From: Candidatus Hydrogenedentota bacterium
GTDB taxonomy: Bacteria; Hydrogenedentota; Hydrogenedentia; Hydrogenedentales; SLHB01
Direction of reading: 5' to 3'
NCBI GenBank assembly: GCA_029552745.1
Contig: JAKPDK010000152.1
Coordinates: 310,001 to 374,000 of the forward strand
DNA: 64,000 bases
Shown here: positions 53,006 to 60,832 of the stretch, piece by piece
Numbering within the stretch: position 1 is the stretch's first letter
Layout: every line of letters starts with the position of its first letter
The notes under the pieces: model-generated
The model's input: the letters and a program-made list of their open reading frames with translations, nothing else
What the model was told of the DNA's origin: nothing
The model's database searches: none
Made by a program: the position numbers and the translations under genes

Positions 53006-53731
53006 ATGCAGTACTCAGGCGGCGTCGTTCTGTATATTGCGTTATCCAGTGTACTCTTGAGCCATCCCGCGTATGCACAAACCCAACCAGTTTCTCAACA
53101 GTCCATTGAAGCCAAAGGAGAATTCAACTTCAGCGTAGATCCCGAGTGTGCAGACTTTGATTTCGAAAAAACGGCTGGGGTCGTGAACATCCTAGCGGCG
53201 CAAGAACTGTCAGTAAATTTCGAAAAGCAAGTGCGAGAGCAACTCACGCTATCGGAGTTAGCGCCGTCGGAGATAGAAGGCTATGCCGTAGAGATTTACA
53301 GTCGTGCTTTGTCAAAATCCCAGGTACCTCCGCAGTCTGCAAAACCGCTGGAGGCTAGACTTAGGGTCCGCATACGTTTCTCGCTTGCTGATTTGGGAAA
53401 AACGGAAGAACAATCCGAAGCGCTAGCAAGAATCTATGATAAGTTACGGAATATCGCTGCGGCCTTACAATGCCGCGTCAGTCTTCCGCGTTTGGGATTG
53501 TTTGAGCCTGTTTCGGCTGAGCGTACAGCCATCGGCAAAGCGGTAGAAGCGGCGTATCCGCACGGTGAGGCTGCTGCAGATATCATGCGGGTCCACATCG
53601 TTGCAGTCCAAAAGGTGCAAGTGGAAGAGGTAACATGGTTGAATCCATGTCAAGAGGGGGAACATGGGTTTCGATATGGGCCGCTGACGTGCCGTGCTCG
53701 TGTCGTAGTTACTTACCTCATCTCGCCTTGA
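53006..53731 (+). CDS. Exported protein, SIMPL-like
   Basis: Exported 241-residue protein. The signal peptide (YIALSSVLLSHPAYAQ) is followed by a region of the periplasmic SIMPL/DUF541 kind (IEAKGEFNFSVDPECADFDF, strands alternating with helices). The family match is weak. An excellent AAGGAGG stands 5 bases before the ATG. It follows the PIG-L gene by 17 bases. Confidence 0.65.
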   Translation: MQYSGGVVLYIALSSVLLSHPAYAQTQPVSQQSIEAKGEFNFSVDPECADFDFEKTAGVVNILAAQELSVNFEKQVREQLTLSELAPSEIEGYAVEIYSRALSKSQVPPQSAKPLEARLRVRIRFSLADLGKTEEQSEALARIYDKLRNIAAALQCRVSLPRLGLFEPVSAERTAIGKAVEAAYPHGEAAADIMRVHIVAVQKVQVEEVTWLNPCQEGEHGFRYGPLTCRARVVVTYLISP

Positions 53732-53800
53732 AGATAGATTATTTTCTGCCGAACGTGGGGTAGAGGCAGCGGCGTTTTTCCCGCCACAACCCTCATGAAA

Positions 53801-54505
53801 TCACGCCCGATTCAAATGACGATTGTGATAAGGCAACAGAATGACGAACCCTCGCTCGGGCTGGTAGAATATAGTCCCATCGTGTTCCTGAACTATAGTT
53901 TGTGCCAGCGAAAGCCCCAGTCCAAAATGGAGTTCACTTTTTGTCGTGAAATAGGGCTCAAAGATTTTTTGGTGAAGCTCAGTGGGTATGGGTTCGCCAG
54001 AATCCCAAATGGCAAACTCTACTGAATCGCCATTCTTGCAAACGGACATGCGTAGAAGTTTGTGCTCAACGCCTTGGATCGAATCAAGCGCATTCATTAG
54101 CAGGTAAACCAAAGCCAAGGTGATTTTGGGCAAGTCTACCGCAACCGTGCCCAAATCTCCTTGGAAATTGCGCTCAATGTTAACCCCTTGGGTGCGAATA
54201 GTGTACTGCAAGAGACTCAGAGCACGTTCCGCCAGTTGAGCAGGGTCAATGATTCGGATGTCTGTTCTCTCTTTACGGGCAATATCCGTGAGTGCGCCTA
54301 CTAACAAAGTGGCTTTTCGCACAGCAGAGATGATTTCCCGTAACATTCGCTGGGATTCAACAGAAATACTAGGATCAACTGAAAGCAGTTCCGAGTAAGC
54401 CAATATGACCCCCAACAAATTATTTACGTCGTGAGAGACACTATTGACACACATGCCGACTTGCGCATAGCGGAACAATTTGGCTATTCGTTCATCATCC
54501 GTCAT
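53801..54505 (-). CDS. Soluble histidine kinase
   Basis: Cytoplasmic sensor kinase without a membrane segment. The H box VNSVSHDVNNLLGVI near 20-34 carries the phospho-acceptor His. The HATPase domain has N box LALVYLLMNALDSI, G1 IWDSGEPIP, F box IFEPYFTTK and G2 HFGLGLSLAQ. The N-terminal 20 residues are too short for a sensing domain, so it may act through a partner. Start at 54505 has AAGGAA 7 bases upstream. The nearest receiver is the orphan at 29.7 kb. It lies downstream of the triple ribbon-helix-helix gene. Confidence 0.92.
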   Translation of the reverse strand: MTDDERIAKLFRYAQVGMCVNSVSHDVNNLLGVILAYSELLSVDPSISVESQRMLREIISAVRKATLLVGALTDIARKERTDIRIIDPAQLAERALSLLQYTIRTQGVNIERNFQGDLGTVAVDLPKITLALVYLLMNALDSIQGVEHKLLRMSVCKNGDSVEFAIWDSGEPIPTELHQKIFEPYFTTKSELHFGLGLSLAQTIVQEHDGTIFYQPERGFVILLPYHNRHLNRA

Positions 54506-54623
54506 CTCATTTCCTTCTATATTTGATACCCTATTCGGCACCCCTGCATGCGTTATTTTTGTCCAAAAAGATCCCCCGCGTCAAAACTTTTTTGAGAAGC
54601 AAAAAAAGAAAACTAGAAGATGC

Positions 54624-55583
54624 TCAGAAACCCTGCGTATCTTCTGGCGATAACGGAATGATTGCGTCAGGCTTAACTATCTGTTGCTGAGGGCGCCCTA
54701 GTTCATCTTGGGCTACTACCAAGGCCCACTCAGGACCTGAAGCCGCTGGCAAAGGAAATAGCATCGGTTGGATAGGTGGGGAGAACAGACCGATATCTTT
54801 CCCGCGACGTGCCGGTATAGACATTCTTGCATGATCGTCGTCTTCTTCGGAAGAAAAGAGGTCGAGCGGAAAACCTTGAGAAGCATCCTCAGATCCTATC
54901 TTGAGTTTCTTCTTTCTTTTTTTGAACCATTGAATCTGATTCCTAAGCATATGAGCCACGAGGCTCCTGGTCGGCAGATTTTGCTCACCAGCTAGTTTTT
55001 GGACTTGTTCCACCAAATCCCTAGGAAGTGTTAGCGAAACATAGTTTGCCTGCCTTTTTTTTCTATGAGACACGGCTTCCGCAGGCGATTGTGTCGATTT
55101 GTCGTCATCGTCTTTCCAAGGAATTGTAATGGGTATTTGAAGTTGGTCGTTGCTTGGAGAAATTGCCACCACTTCAAAGCGGGCACGTTTCATTTCGACC
55201 ACAGTTAAATAGTCTTCCAGCGCCTGTCTAATGACTTTCGAACGGTTTCTTTGGGTGGTAATCGCACAGATAGCTTCGATTTCTTTCTCATCTGAAGGAG
55301 AGATGCGAATCTCGAAAGAAGCCTCAGCCGGTTCTTTGGTTCCTTTACTCGTGGGAACGGGGTTACTTTGGTTATTGAAATCAGACATCTCACCCGTTTC
55401 GGCTTTCAAAAACGCCACCCGAAACCCCCGCGACTTAACCACAACAAGCGAGTAATACACTGATAGAGCCGCCCGTACCGCGCGGCTGCGTGTCCTCAGA
55501 TTGGTAACAGACATTAGAAAATCAAGTCGCTCTAAATCGCATTTCCTGAGGCGAACTCTAAACCTTCTTGACGGATGCTTCAT
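54624..55583 (-). CDS. Protein with three ribbon-helix-helix-like units
   Basis: A 319-residue predicted DNA-binding protein. Three segments fit the Arc/CopG pattern (a polar beta strand then two helices with the second starting R-S or T-R-S): about residues 6-46 (RRFRVRL ... RTRSRAVRAALSVY), 88-127 (ASFEIRI ... RNRSKVIRQALEDY) and 179-220 (NYVSLTLP ... PTRSLVAHML). The first two are each followed by a similar extra strand (RGFRVAFL; ARFEVVAI), showing an internal duplication. The C-terminal 100 residues are acidic and proline-rich. The start at 55583 is preceded by GAGG at 8 bases. It lies upstream of the kinase gene. Targets unknown. Confidence 0.78.
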   Translation of the reverse strand: MKHPSRRFRVRLRKCDLERLDFLMSVTNLRTRSRAVRAALSVYYSLVVVKSRGFRVAFLKAETGEMSDFNNQSNPVPTSKGTKEPAEASFEIRISPSDEKEIEAICAITTQRNRSKVIRQALEDYLTVVEMKRARFEVVAISPSNDQLQIPITIPWKDDDDKSTQSPAEAVSHRKKRQANYVSLTLPRDLVEQVQKLAGEQNLPTRSLVAHMLRNQIQWFKKRKKKLKIGSEDASQGFPLDLFSSEEDDDHARMSIPARRGKDIGLFSPPIQPMLFPLPAASGPEWALVVAQDELGRPQQQIVKPDAIIPLSPEDTQGF

Positions 55584-55668
55584 CCTGCGAACCTCGGTTG
55601 TTTCGGAGAGGCCTTCCAGATAATTCTGAAAACAACTTGCCAGTTTCCCATCGAAGCTACTGAACCCT

Positions 55669-55674
55669 ATTATA
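55669..55674 (-). promoter_or_regulatory. -10 element (TATAAT) for the triple RHH gene
   Basis: Consensus TATAAT on the minus strand about 86 bases before the chosen start; the -35 is weak. Confidence 0.45.
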
Positions 55675-55859
55675 GTCTCCTTCAAATAAAACAAAAAGCG
55701 TGTTGCCGTCAGGAAGTGTGCAGCATGGGACTCTGTTAAGGAAAGAGCTCATGGTGAGCCCAACGTAAGCTACTCAGCACGAATAATGCATCACGTTCCG
55801 TGCTTTTGCGCGGCTTTACAAAGGTTGCTACTTATTCTTACCTTAAATCTTCGGACTCT

Positions 55860-56633
55860 TTACCAAGCCTGTGGTGGCGGGTTGGAAGGTGCCCCTCCAG
55901 GCCCAGGCGGAGGTGGAGGAACAGTGTCTTTTGCTGGCGGCGGCGGACTACCATCATGAGGAATTGGGTTCCCCGGAAGTTCATTTCGGCGACCTCCGTT
56001 CCATTCCTGGATACGTTTCCTAAGTTCACCCCGGATGGCTTCTTTGTCTCCACCTTGGAACTCGCGGGCACGCTCAAGAAGCTTACGCATGTCGCGCTCG
56101 AAATCTTGCATAAAAAGAAGAAGTTTCGCGCGTTGCGTTATAGTTAAGTCTTGCCCGGCCTTTTTCAACAAGTCTCTTCGTGCGTAGAAGCTCTCCTCCT
56201 CCAGTTTACTGAGGTCATTTAAAACCTGCTCTATTTCCGCTTCGGGCGCATTTTTGTTGACCTTGTCTCGCAATTGCTCCATCATCTGGTTACGTTTTTC
56301 CCAAAGATCTGAAATTTGCTTCTTCAGATCATCATATCGCCGCATCAGCATTACGGTTTGCTCATCCGTCAACTCTAGAGCGCGGGACAGTCGGAAAATC
56401 CTAACCGTGTCTATGAGCTCTTTAAGGTCTTTATCTTCCCAATCCGGTCCCATAGGACCCTTGTGCCCCTTAGGTCCTCCCATCCCAGGCCCCATTCCTT
56501 CATGTTTGCCCGGCGGTTTTGGACCTGGCGCAGGACTGCCCACAGGCGGCGGCTCCTGGGCGTACATACTTTGCGCCAGTGCAACACTCAACATAATGAC
56601 AACTCCAACCAAGACGCGAATACTACGTTCCAT
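55860..56633 (-). CDS. Spy/CpxP-like periplasmic protein (LTxxQ)
   Basis: Exported helical protein of the Spy/CpxP family, which act as periplasmic chaperones or stress sensors. Signal peptide VLVGVVIMLSVALAQSMYAQ, a proline/glycine-rich stretch, then helices with LELTDEQTVMLMRR near 86-99 and LTITQRAKLLLFMQ near 163-176, which are the two LTxxQ-like motifs. The last 40 residues are rich in proline. It is the third gene of a sigma factor/anti-sigma/Spy operon (starting 3 bases after the anti-sigma stop), which suggests it is the output of an envelope-stress regulon. Confidence 0.85.
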   Translation of the reverse strand: MERSIRVLVGVVIMLSVALAQSMYAQEPPPVGSPAPGPKPPGKHEGMGPGMGGPKGHKGPMGPDWEDKDLKELIDTVRIFRLSRALELTDEQTVMLMRRYDDLKKQISDLWEKRNQMMEQLRDKVNKNAPEAEIEQVLNDLSKLEEESFYARRDLLKKAGQDLTITQRAKLLLFMQDFERDMRKLLERAREFQGGDKEAIRGELRKRIQEWNGGRRNELPGNPIPHDGSPPPPAKDTVPPPPPGPGGAPSNPPPQAW

Positions 56634-56636
56634 CGC

Positions 56637-57278
56637 TCAACCCTCCAACACGTATTCCGCAAGCAAATCACGCATGGCGCCCACCTCACCATTCTCCAGC
56701 GAGTCTATAACCGTATAAAAATCCGATTCCTCTTCCAAGGTAGCAAGCATCCGACCAAAAACCTCCGGAGAGTATATGGAAGCATCAGCTATTTCGTATT
56801 CAACCTCACTCCCACTGGTATTGGGCTCGAACATATCGAAGGCCTCGCCTTGCCAAGGCAGCTCCTCCCCCTGTGCAATACGTGTGACAATTACCTCCGA
56901 TAAAACATCGGGATCTATCGCCGTAAATTGAGATTGAGTGTTCGAACCGGAACGTGTATCTTGTTTATAGACCTCAAAGAATAGGACTGTCGCTATGACA
57001 AGGAGCGCGGCCGCGGCGGCCGGCAGCCCAACCCATTGCCAACGCGGCCGGACGCGCTCCATGTCTAATTGAGCAACATTTTGCATAACCCGTACCGAAA
57101 AATCGGGCGAAACACTTGGCGACGGTAAAGAACGCAACTGAGACGACAAAGCCTGTAGTTCTTGGAAATATGCAGCTGCCTCGGGGTCGGTCTGAATCAG
57201 TTCTCGAACTCTCTCAGGATGACGGGATTTCCCATCGTAGTACTCTGAAACAAGACGACGTAACCGTTTCTTTCTCAT
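56637..57278 (-). CDS. Putative anti-sigma factor
   Basis: Single-pass inner-membrane protein in the position of an anti-sigma factor, overlapping the ECF gene by 4 bases. About residues 1-75 form a helical cytoplasmic domain (RLVSEYYDGK, DPEAAAYFQELQALSSQLRSLPSP), the helix at about 83-102 (VGLPAAAAALLVIATVLFFEVY) crosses the membrane, and the C-terminus is acidic and periplasmic. It lacks the His-x3-Cys-x2-Cys of zinc anti-sigma factors. Function is inferred from position and topology. Confidence 0.75.
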   Translation of the reverse strand: MRKKRLRRLVSEYYDGKSRHPERVRELIQTDPEAAAYFQELQALSSQLRSLPSPSVSPDFSVRVMQNVAQLDMERVRPRWQWVGLPAAAAALLVIATVLFFEVYKQDTRSGSNTQSQFTAIDPDVLSEVIVTRIAQGEELPWQGEAFDMFEPNTSGSEVEYEIADASIYSPEVFGRMLATLEEESDFYTVIDSLENGEVGAMRDLLAEYVLEG

Positions 57279-57868
57279 GGTTCATTTCCTCCCAACTCCA
57301 TCAAACGTAAACGGAGTTGTTCCCGAGCACGCGACAAACGACTCTTGACCGTGCCGACCAATGTCCCAGTTACTCGCGCAATCTCCTCATAGTCCATTTG
57401 TTCCACCTCTCGTAACAGGATAACTTCTCTATGTTCCGGCGCCAATGCCAACAATGATCTTTGTATTTTCTCGTCCAGTTCGCCCATCTCCGCCGTTCTT
57501 CTCGGGTCTTGCCTCTCATCGGGCAGATACCATTCACCTTTTTCAAGGTCTCCTGCCAAAGAAAATGTTTTGCTTCGCCCGCGCCTTTCGGCATCCCGTA
57601 TCGCGTTCAACGTCAAATTGCGGGCTATGCCGAACAAGACCGTTGTGAACTTAGCTTTGGGTTTCAACTGTGGCAAAACTCGGTACAGCCGAACAAAACA
57701 CTCTTGCGCGACGTCCTCAGCATCCTGCAACGACCCGATCATTCGTTGGCAAAAATGAACTACTGGGGTCTGATAACGTCTCAGCAATTCCTCAAAGGCT
57801 CGCATTTCACCATTTTTGGCACGTTCAACTAAATCCCAGTCGGGAATTTCTGCGATGTCCTGGGACAT
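57275..57868 (-). CDS. ECF-family RNA polymerase sigma factor
   Basis: Extracytoplasmic-function sigma factor (197 residues). Region 2 reads FEELLRRYQTPVVHFCQRMIGSLQDAEDVAQECFVRLYRVLP near 23-65; region 4 reads LALAPEHREVILLREVEQMDYEEIARVTG, then VGTVKSRLSRAREQLR. Heads an operon with the anti-sigma and Spy-like genes. The likely stimulus is envelope damage or metal, inferred from the Spy-like gene. Confidence 0.93.
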   Translation of the reverse strand: MSQDIAEIPDWDLVERAKNGEMRAFEELLRRYQTPVVHFCQRMIGSLQDAEDVAQECFVRLYRVLPQLKPKAKFTTVLFGIARNLTLNAIRDAERRGRSKTFSLAGDLEKGEWYLPDERQDPRRTAEMGELDEKIQRSLLALAPEHREVILLREVEQMDYEEIARVTGTLVGTVKSRLSRAREQLRLRLMELGGNEP

Positions 57869-57952
57869 GTTTCACCTTATATAACACCAGTTTCGATAGC
57901 GAGTTCCAAAGAAATGACGAGTGACCACACAATACTTGGTCTAGCCGAGACG

Positions 57953-58363
57953 TTAATGCCGCTCTTCCCGGGACTCTGCGTCAAGTGATTGCCTTGCTTT
58001 GAGATACATCCCATCAAGTGCGGCAAATAGCGAGCCTGCTTCCAGAACAAAACCCGAGATTTCACCCTCAGGCAACAGACCCGTGTGTTCGACAAGTCGA
58101 AGTAGGTGTTGCAGATGTCGCGCTGATTGACGTGCTGAGGAAATGTGACTCAAATAAGACCGTTTACTGGAAGTCACCAGTGCGTCTCCAGTATCTTCCG
58201 ATAAAGAAATGGCCGCCACAGCAATCTGGTCAAGCAGAGGCCCCGGAAACACGTCCTTGACTTGCACAATCCAGCGTAACAGGTCCGCCGCGAATTTCAT
58301 CGAACGTTGTGGCACATCCCGCGGACGAATTTCCTTTATGTCGGCAGTTCTTGTAAGTCGCAT
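57953..58363 (-). CDS. Four-helix-bundle protein (S23-like)
   Basis: 136-residue all-helical protein matching the small four-helix-bundle/S23 ribosomal-IVP family (SMKFAADLLRWIVQVKDVFPGPLLDQIAVAAISLSEDTGDAL, SSKRSYLSHISSARQSARHLQHLL). The family is widespread, of unknown function, and often linked with 23S rRNA intervening sequences or mobile regions. Here it stands alone between the ECF operon and cysS. Confidence 0.82.
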   Translation of the reverse strand: MRLTRTADIKEIRPRDVPQRSMKFAADLLRWIVQVKDVFPGPLLDQIAVAAISLSEDTGDALVTSSKRSYLSHISSARQSARHLQHLLRLVEHTGLLPEGEISGFVLEAGSLFAALDGMYLKARQSLDAESREERH

Positions 58364-58409
58364 GATGTAGCCCCTCCCCAGAAACCCATGTTTAGGAATG
58401 CAAGCTTTC

Positions 58410-59813
58410 CTAGGTTCTTTTTTTCAAATTAGGACCGTTTGGCGTATCTTCAACAATCCATCCCAACTCTAATAGTTTCGCGCGAATTTCGTCTGCACGA
58501 GCAAAGTTCTTGTGCCGTCGTGCGGCAGCGCGTTCTTCAACCAAAGCGATAATCTGTTCCGGAATAGGTTCTGCTTGTAAAGGCGGAAAAAGCCCTGTAG
58601 CCTCGTGAAGTCGGTCAAGAAGCGCTGTTATTTCTTGGACGCCGTCTTTGCCGACGCGGTCATCATCCAACAACTTATTGGTCTGACGGATAAACTCGAA
58701 AACAACTGCGAGAGCCGCCGAGATATTCAGATCATCGTCCATCGCATCGCAGAATGCCTTTTCACAGGCCTCAACTTCGGGTTTCACATCTACGCCTTGA
58801 GCCCGCTTTACCTGTTGCAAACGCCGCCGAAAATCCCAAATACGTTGTAACGCTTCTTTTGCCGAAGCAAGGCCCTCTTCAGAAAAATTCGACGGCTGCC
58901 TATAATGCGTGGTACAAAGCGCCCAACGGATGACGCGAGGGTCGTGACCTCGTTCCAATAGGTCTCGTAGAGTTATCACGTTCCCTAATGATTTCGAAAT
59001 CTTTTTGCCATCGATGTTCAAATGCGCGGCATGAAGCCAATACTTGACAAAGGGCTTTCCTGTGCACGCCTCGGCCTGAGCGATTTCGTTCTCATGATGA
59101 GGAAATATGAGGTCGACTCCTCCGCAGTGGATATCAAATGTCTCGCCAAGATATTTCATGCTCATGGCGGAGCATTCAATGTGCCAGCCTGGTCGGCCTT
59201 TCCCGATGGGAGTTTCCCAAAAAACGTCGCCATCGTCTTCGTCGTAACCTTTCCACAAAGCGAAATCTTTGGCGTTTTCCGTCTCGTATTCGTCCGAGTC
59301 GACTCGTCCACTGGCACCGACCTCCAAAGACTCCACATCGAAATGACTTAACTTACCGTAGTCAGAAAAGGATGTCAGACGGAAATAGATACTATCACCT
59401 GCACGATAGGCATAACCCTTCGCCATCAATTGCTGGATCAACTCGACCATTTCACGAATGTGTTCAGTCGCTTTAGGAGTATGATGGGGCTTCAACGCTC
59501 CCAGAACGTCCAAATCCTCAAAGAACGCCTGAATATACCGGTGGGTCAATTCTTCACGCGATTGCCCGGTTTGCCGACAAGCACGAATTATCTTGTCTTC
59601 AACGTCGGTTATGTTCATCACATGGGTAACACGATAACCTCGGTAGGTGAGATGACGTCGTAGAATATCTTCAAAAAGGAATGTTCGTAAGTTCCCAATG
59701 TGAGCATAGTTATAAACGGTCGGGCCACAAGCATAGATGCCCACATCAGGTGGCCGCAAAGGCTCAAAAACTTCTTTTTTCCTGGTCAGGGTGTTATAAA
59801 AACGAATTGCCAT
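58410..59813 (-). CDS. cysS: Cysteine-tRNA ligase
   Basis: Charges tRNA-Cys. [18 protein letters not shown] near 26-43 includes the first zinc cysteine and [17 protein letters not shown] and [14 protein letters not shown] provide further zinc ligands, and KKISKSLGN near 268 is KMSKS. The C-terminal DALR-like helical domain is present. Length 467 is standard. It diverges from the isomerase-like gene. Confidence 0.97.
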   Translation of the reverse strand: MAIRFYNTLTRKKEVFEPLRPPDVGIYACGPTVYNYAHIGNLRTFLFEDILRRHLTYRGYRVTHVMNITDVEDKIIRACRQTGQSREELTHRYIQAFFEDLDVLGALKPHHTPKATEHIREMVELIQQLMAKGYAYRAGDSIYFRLTSFSDYGKLSHFDVESLEVGASGRVDSDEYETENAKDFALWKGYDEDDGDVFWETPIGKGRPGWHIECSAMSMKYLGETFDIHCGGVDLIFPHHENEIAQAEACTGKPFVKYWLHAAHLNIDGKKISKSLGNVITLRDLLERGHDPRVIRWALCTTHYRQPSNFSEEGLASAKEALQRIWDFRRRLQQVKRAQGVDVKPEVEACEKAFCDAMDDDLNISAALAVVFEFIRQTNKLLDDDRVGKDGVQEITALLDRLHEATGLFPPLQAEPIPEQIIALVEERAAARRHKNFARADEIRAKLLELGWIVEDTPNGPNLKKRT

Positions 59814-60026
59814 AGTCTGTCTGTTCCGTGCTCCAGTATCAGTTAAGTTTTGTTGATTCTATATTTGTTAAGGCAGAACTTCAATTCGGCCGTGAATCTA
59901 CTCGACATTTGGTTTTACTTCTTTTCTGCTGTAGGATAGTTATGTTAGTTTGTCAAGAAGGCTGCTTGGGTGGTTTTTCATCAAGAGTCTACAGGAACCT
60001 ATCGTTCAAATAAGGAGTCCAAGACT

Positions 60027-60806
60027 ATGAAGTTGGGCATGGTAACCTATAACATGGGCAAGGACATGACCTTGCCCGAACTGATCGATTTTTGTCAAAA
60101 GACAGGACTGGAAGGGGTGGAGCTGAGGACCTCCCACAAGCATGGTGTAGAACTGGAACTTAGTAAGGAGGAACGAGCTAACGTCCGAGCAATGTTCGCC
60201 GACAGCCCCGTAACTCTTGCCGGATTAGGTTCTACCTATGAATTTCACAATCCCGACCCAGTAAAAGTCAAGGAAAACATCGAAGGGGCCATTGCCTATG
60301 CCCAGCTTGCCGCTGACGTCGGAGCCCAAGGGATTAAGGTGCGCCCAAACGGTCTGCCGGAAGGAGTACCGGTGGAAAAGACTTGCGAACAGATAGGAAA
60401 AGCTTTGAGACAGATAGCTACTTTTGCGGAGGGCATTGGAGTACAAGTCCGATTGGAAGTGCACGGGAAGGGCTCGAGCGACCCCGGCCTGGTCCGGAAA
60501 ATGATGGACTATGCGGATCACCCTAATGCCTTGGTTTGTTGGAATTCTAATGCCTCGGACATGGATGAAAACAAAAGCATCGACAAAAGTTTTGAATTGT
60601 TAAAGCATAAAATAGCCCTTGTACACATAACCGATATCGGCATTTACCAATACCCATGGCAAGACCTATTTAACAAGCTGAAGAGTATTAATTATCAGGG
60701 CTTTTGTTTGGCTGAGATTTCTTACAACGAGCAGCCCGAACGTTTCATGAAATACTATCGCACCCTTTTTGACCTGTATACGGGCCGTTATCACTGGCCG
60801 CAGTAA
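60027..60806 (+). CDS. Sugar phosphate isomerase/epimerase (TIM barrel)
   Basis: Xylose-isomerase-like TIM barrel of the IolE/Hyi group. The N-terminus MKLGMVTYNMGKDMTLPELIDFCQKTGLEGVEL is followed by VQVRLEVHGKGSSDPGL with a metal-type glutamate and histidine, VCWNSNASDMDEN, IALVHITDIG with a histidine/aspartate, and FCLAEISYNEQP with a final glutamate. Substrate unknown; myo-inositol or hydroxypyruvate derivatives are known for relatives. Start 60027 with AAGGAG 9 bases upstream. Confidence 0.85.
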   Translation: MKLGMVTYNMGKDMTLPELIDFCQKTGLEGVELRTSHKHGVELELSKEERANVRAMFADSPVTLAGLGSTYEFHNPDPVKVKENIEGAIAYAQLAADVGAQGIKVRPNGLPEGVPVEKTCEQIGKALRQIATFAEGIGVQVRLEVHGKGSSDPGLVRKMMDYADHPNALVCWNSNASDMDENKSIDKSFELLKHKIALVHITDIGIYQYPWQDLFNKLKSINYQGFCLAEISYNEQPERFMKYYRTLFDLYTGRYHWPQ

Positions 60807-60832
60807 GACAAGATGACGACGAGAGTAAGGCA

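Noticed and set aside
57880-57907. ECF-type autoregulatory promoter (GGAACT, 16 bases, GTTATA) before the sigma factor gene
   Set aside because: The expected start would fall within the ribosome site of the gene, leaving no leader, and the -10 is not a good ECF match. Kept only as a possibility.
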